Shown here piece after piece: positions 63,444 to 64,000 of a DNA stretch of 64,000 nucleotides. The notes beneath the pieces are model-generated. The model was not told where the DNA came from and made no database searches. It saw nothing but the letters and a program-made list of their open reading frames with translations. The stretch is from Neoaquamicrobium sediminum. GTDB lineage: Bacteria; Pseudomonadota; Alphaproteobacteria; Rhizobiales; Rhizobiaceae. Location: contig NZ_JABETK010000001.1 of the NCBI RefSeq assembly GCF_013240295.1, positions 868,001 through 932,000 on the forward strand, in the 5' to 3' direction. Within the stretch, counting starts at the first letter, position 1. Every line of letters starts with the position of its first letter. A program made the translations under genes and the position numbers.

Positions 63444-63644
63444 ATGTCTGGAATGAAGGCAAATACGATGCGGGAGGACGCGCTCGACCAACTGATCCGC
63501 AAGGAGATCGGTTCGGCGAACAATCGCCGACTTCTCGGCCGCATGCCTGCCTTCAAAGTGGATGCGGACATGCCTGATCAGTTCAACGATCTACTTGCGG
63601 AACTCGACCGAGCCGAAAACGGACGGTCGCGAGCGCGCAGCTAG
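63444..63644 (+). CDS. Small protein with NepR-like C terminus
   Basis: A 66-residue acidic/basic protein with no signal peptide. The C-terminal part, MPDQFNDLLAELDRAENG, resembles the end of NepR anti-sigma factors (pattern PxxFxDLLxxLDxAE). The N-terminal half, ALDQLIRKEIGSANNRRLLG, is less similar to the typical NepR repeat region. If it is NepR-like it would bind an EcfG-type sigma factor and be released by PhyR, but no phyR, ecfG or histidine kinase gene is beside it. AAGGAACGG stands ahead of the ATG. An EcfG-like promoter upstream would fit stress control. The assignment is tentative. Confidence 0.45.
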   Translation: MSGMKANTMREDALDQLIRKEIGSANNRRLLGRMPAFKVDADMPDQFNDLLAELDRAENGRSRARS

Positions 63645-63650
63645 CAAAAA

Positions 63651-63677
63651 GGGGACGGCTGCCTGGCAGCCGTCCCC
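63651..63677 (-). terminator. Rho-independent terminator of rpsU
   Basis: GGGGACGGCTGC, CTG and GCAGCCGTCCCC form a perfect 12-bp stem. On the minus strand it is followed at once by TTTTT (63650-63646), the classic intrinsic terminator layout, 16 nt after the rpsU stop codon. Confidence 0.9.
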
Positions 63678-63693
63678 CTGAATTTCGTTACCA

Positions 63694-63987
63694 TCACGCA
63701 GCGTTTGAGCTGGTCGACGGTGTCGCTTCAACAGCAGCAGGACGCGGACGCGCCGGGCGCATCGGCTTCTTCTTCGGCGAAGGCAGCAGGCCTTCCCGCT
63801 GCGCCTGCTTGCGGGCCAGCTTGCGCGCCCTGCGCACTGCCTCGGCCTTTTCGCGGGCGCGCTTCTCGGACGGCTTCTCGTAGGAACGGCGCGCCTTCAT
63901 CTCGCGGAAGACGCCTTCGCGCTGCAATTTCTTCTTGAGGACCCTGAGGGCCTGATCGACGTTGTTGTCGCGTACAATAACCTGCAA
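63694..63987 (-). CDS. rpsU: 30S ribosomal protein S21
   Basis: A 97-residue S21 protein. It begins [20 protein letters not shown], then [20 protein letters not shown], the S21 core. The last ~30 residues are a basic, Pro/Arg-rich extension common in alphaproteobacteria. It binds the small subunit near the anti-Shine-Dalgarno region. The gene has its own intrinsic terminator just downstream. Its upstream promoter lies outside the window. Confidence 0.95.
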   Translation of the reverse strand: MQVIVRDNNVDQALRVLKKKLQREGVFREMKARRSYEKPSEKRAREKAEAVRRARKLARKQAQREGLLPSPKKKPMRPARPRPAAVEATPSTSSNAA

Positions 63988-64000
63988 TTGCTTTCCTGAC

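Noticed and set aside
1..64000. tRNA or rRNA genes, CRISPR arrays, insertion sequences, prophage genes
   Set aside because: No cloverleaf-like sequence, regularly spaced repeats, transposase or integrase motif, or terminal direct repeats were seen on reading both strands.

Overview
The window is GC-rich DNA (roughly two-thirds G+C by eye) from what looks like an alphaproteobacterium of the order Hyphomicrobiales (Rhizobiales), probably close to Mesorhizobium/Phyllobacteriaceae. The pointers are: many solute-binding-protein transporters (peptide ABC, TRAP, Liv-type ABC), IclR/LysR/TetR catabolic regulators, a BTLCP-type transglutaminase-like protein, an rpsU product with a basic C-terminal extension, and a long palindromic intergenic repeat of the kind common in this group. 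No rRNA, tRNA, CRISPR array, transposase or phage gene was seen.

Layout. (1) 1-12504: a leftward operon of hydantoin racemase, DppABCDF-like peptide/opine ABC transporter, quinone oxidoreductase, hyuB and hyuA (cut by the window edge). It is headed by an IclR gene, and a rightward M28-type peptidase lies beyond that gene. Two matching 27-bp operators flank the iclR gene. (2) 12559-16905: a CzcO-like flavoprotein under a MerR-type promoter, two L,D-transpeptidases of different families, a small secreted protein and a BTLCP protein. (3) 17067-24182: metal homeostasis, with a ZntR-like MerR regulator, mntH with Mur-like boxes, zntA, PCuAC and SCO. (4) 24195-29893: an MFS/TetR pair, LysR, a dihydroxy-acid dehydratase and an orphan TRAP binding protein. 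(5) 29956-42514: a 12-gene leftward operon resembling itaconate/C5-dicarboxylate catabolism (class III CoA-transferase, acyl-CoA dehydrogenase, Cat1-type CoA-transferase, AMACR-like racemase, MaoC, CitE, TRAP DctQMP, MFS, MaoC, acyl-CoA ligase) with a divergent iclR. (6) 43617-54794: lignin-type aromatic catabolism. The leftward operon is ligM-metF-galB-galC-galD. Rightward are purU and livK-H-M-G-F. Four TGTATACA sites sit in the flanking intergenic spaces. (7) 54807-63987: an enoyl-CoA hydratase/acyl-CoA dehydrogenase pair, a copper ATPase with a MerR-type promoter, a YhaO/YhaN-like nuclease/ATPase pair, a small NepR-like protein and rpsU.

How it works together. LigM moves a methyl group from a methoxy-aromatic to tetrahydrofolate, MetF oxidises methyl-H4folate, and PurU releases formate and regenerates H4folate. 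GalD, GalB and GalC take the ring-cleavage product 4-oxalomesaconate to pyruvate and oxaloacetate. The Liv transporter probably imports the aromatic acid. The ring-cleavage dioxygenase and FolD are not in the window. The metal genes share a CTCYAG-N3-CTRGA(G/A) operator that also lies in front of the CzcO-like gene and copA.

Sequence quality. Twelve single-base frame breaks in nine loci (11 apparent deletions, 1 insertion), often in short G or C runs, interrupt otherwise well-conserved genes. One makes livG and livF look fused. They look like assembly or sequencing errors rather than decay, so the affected genes should be read as probably functional. Loci whose frame is broken in the given sequence are typed 'pseudogene' for that reason only; livG is left as CDS.
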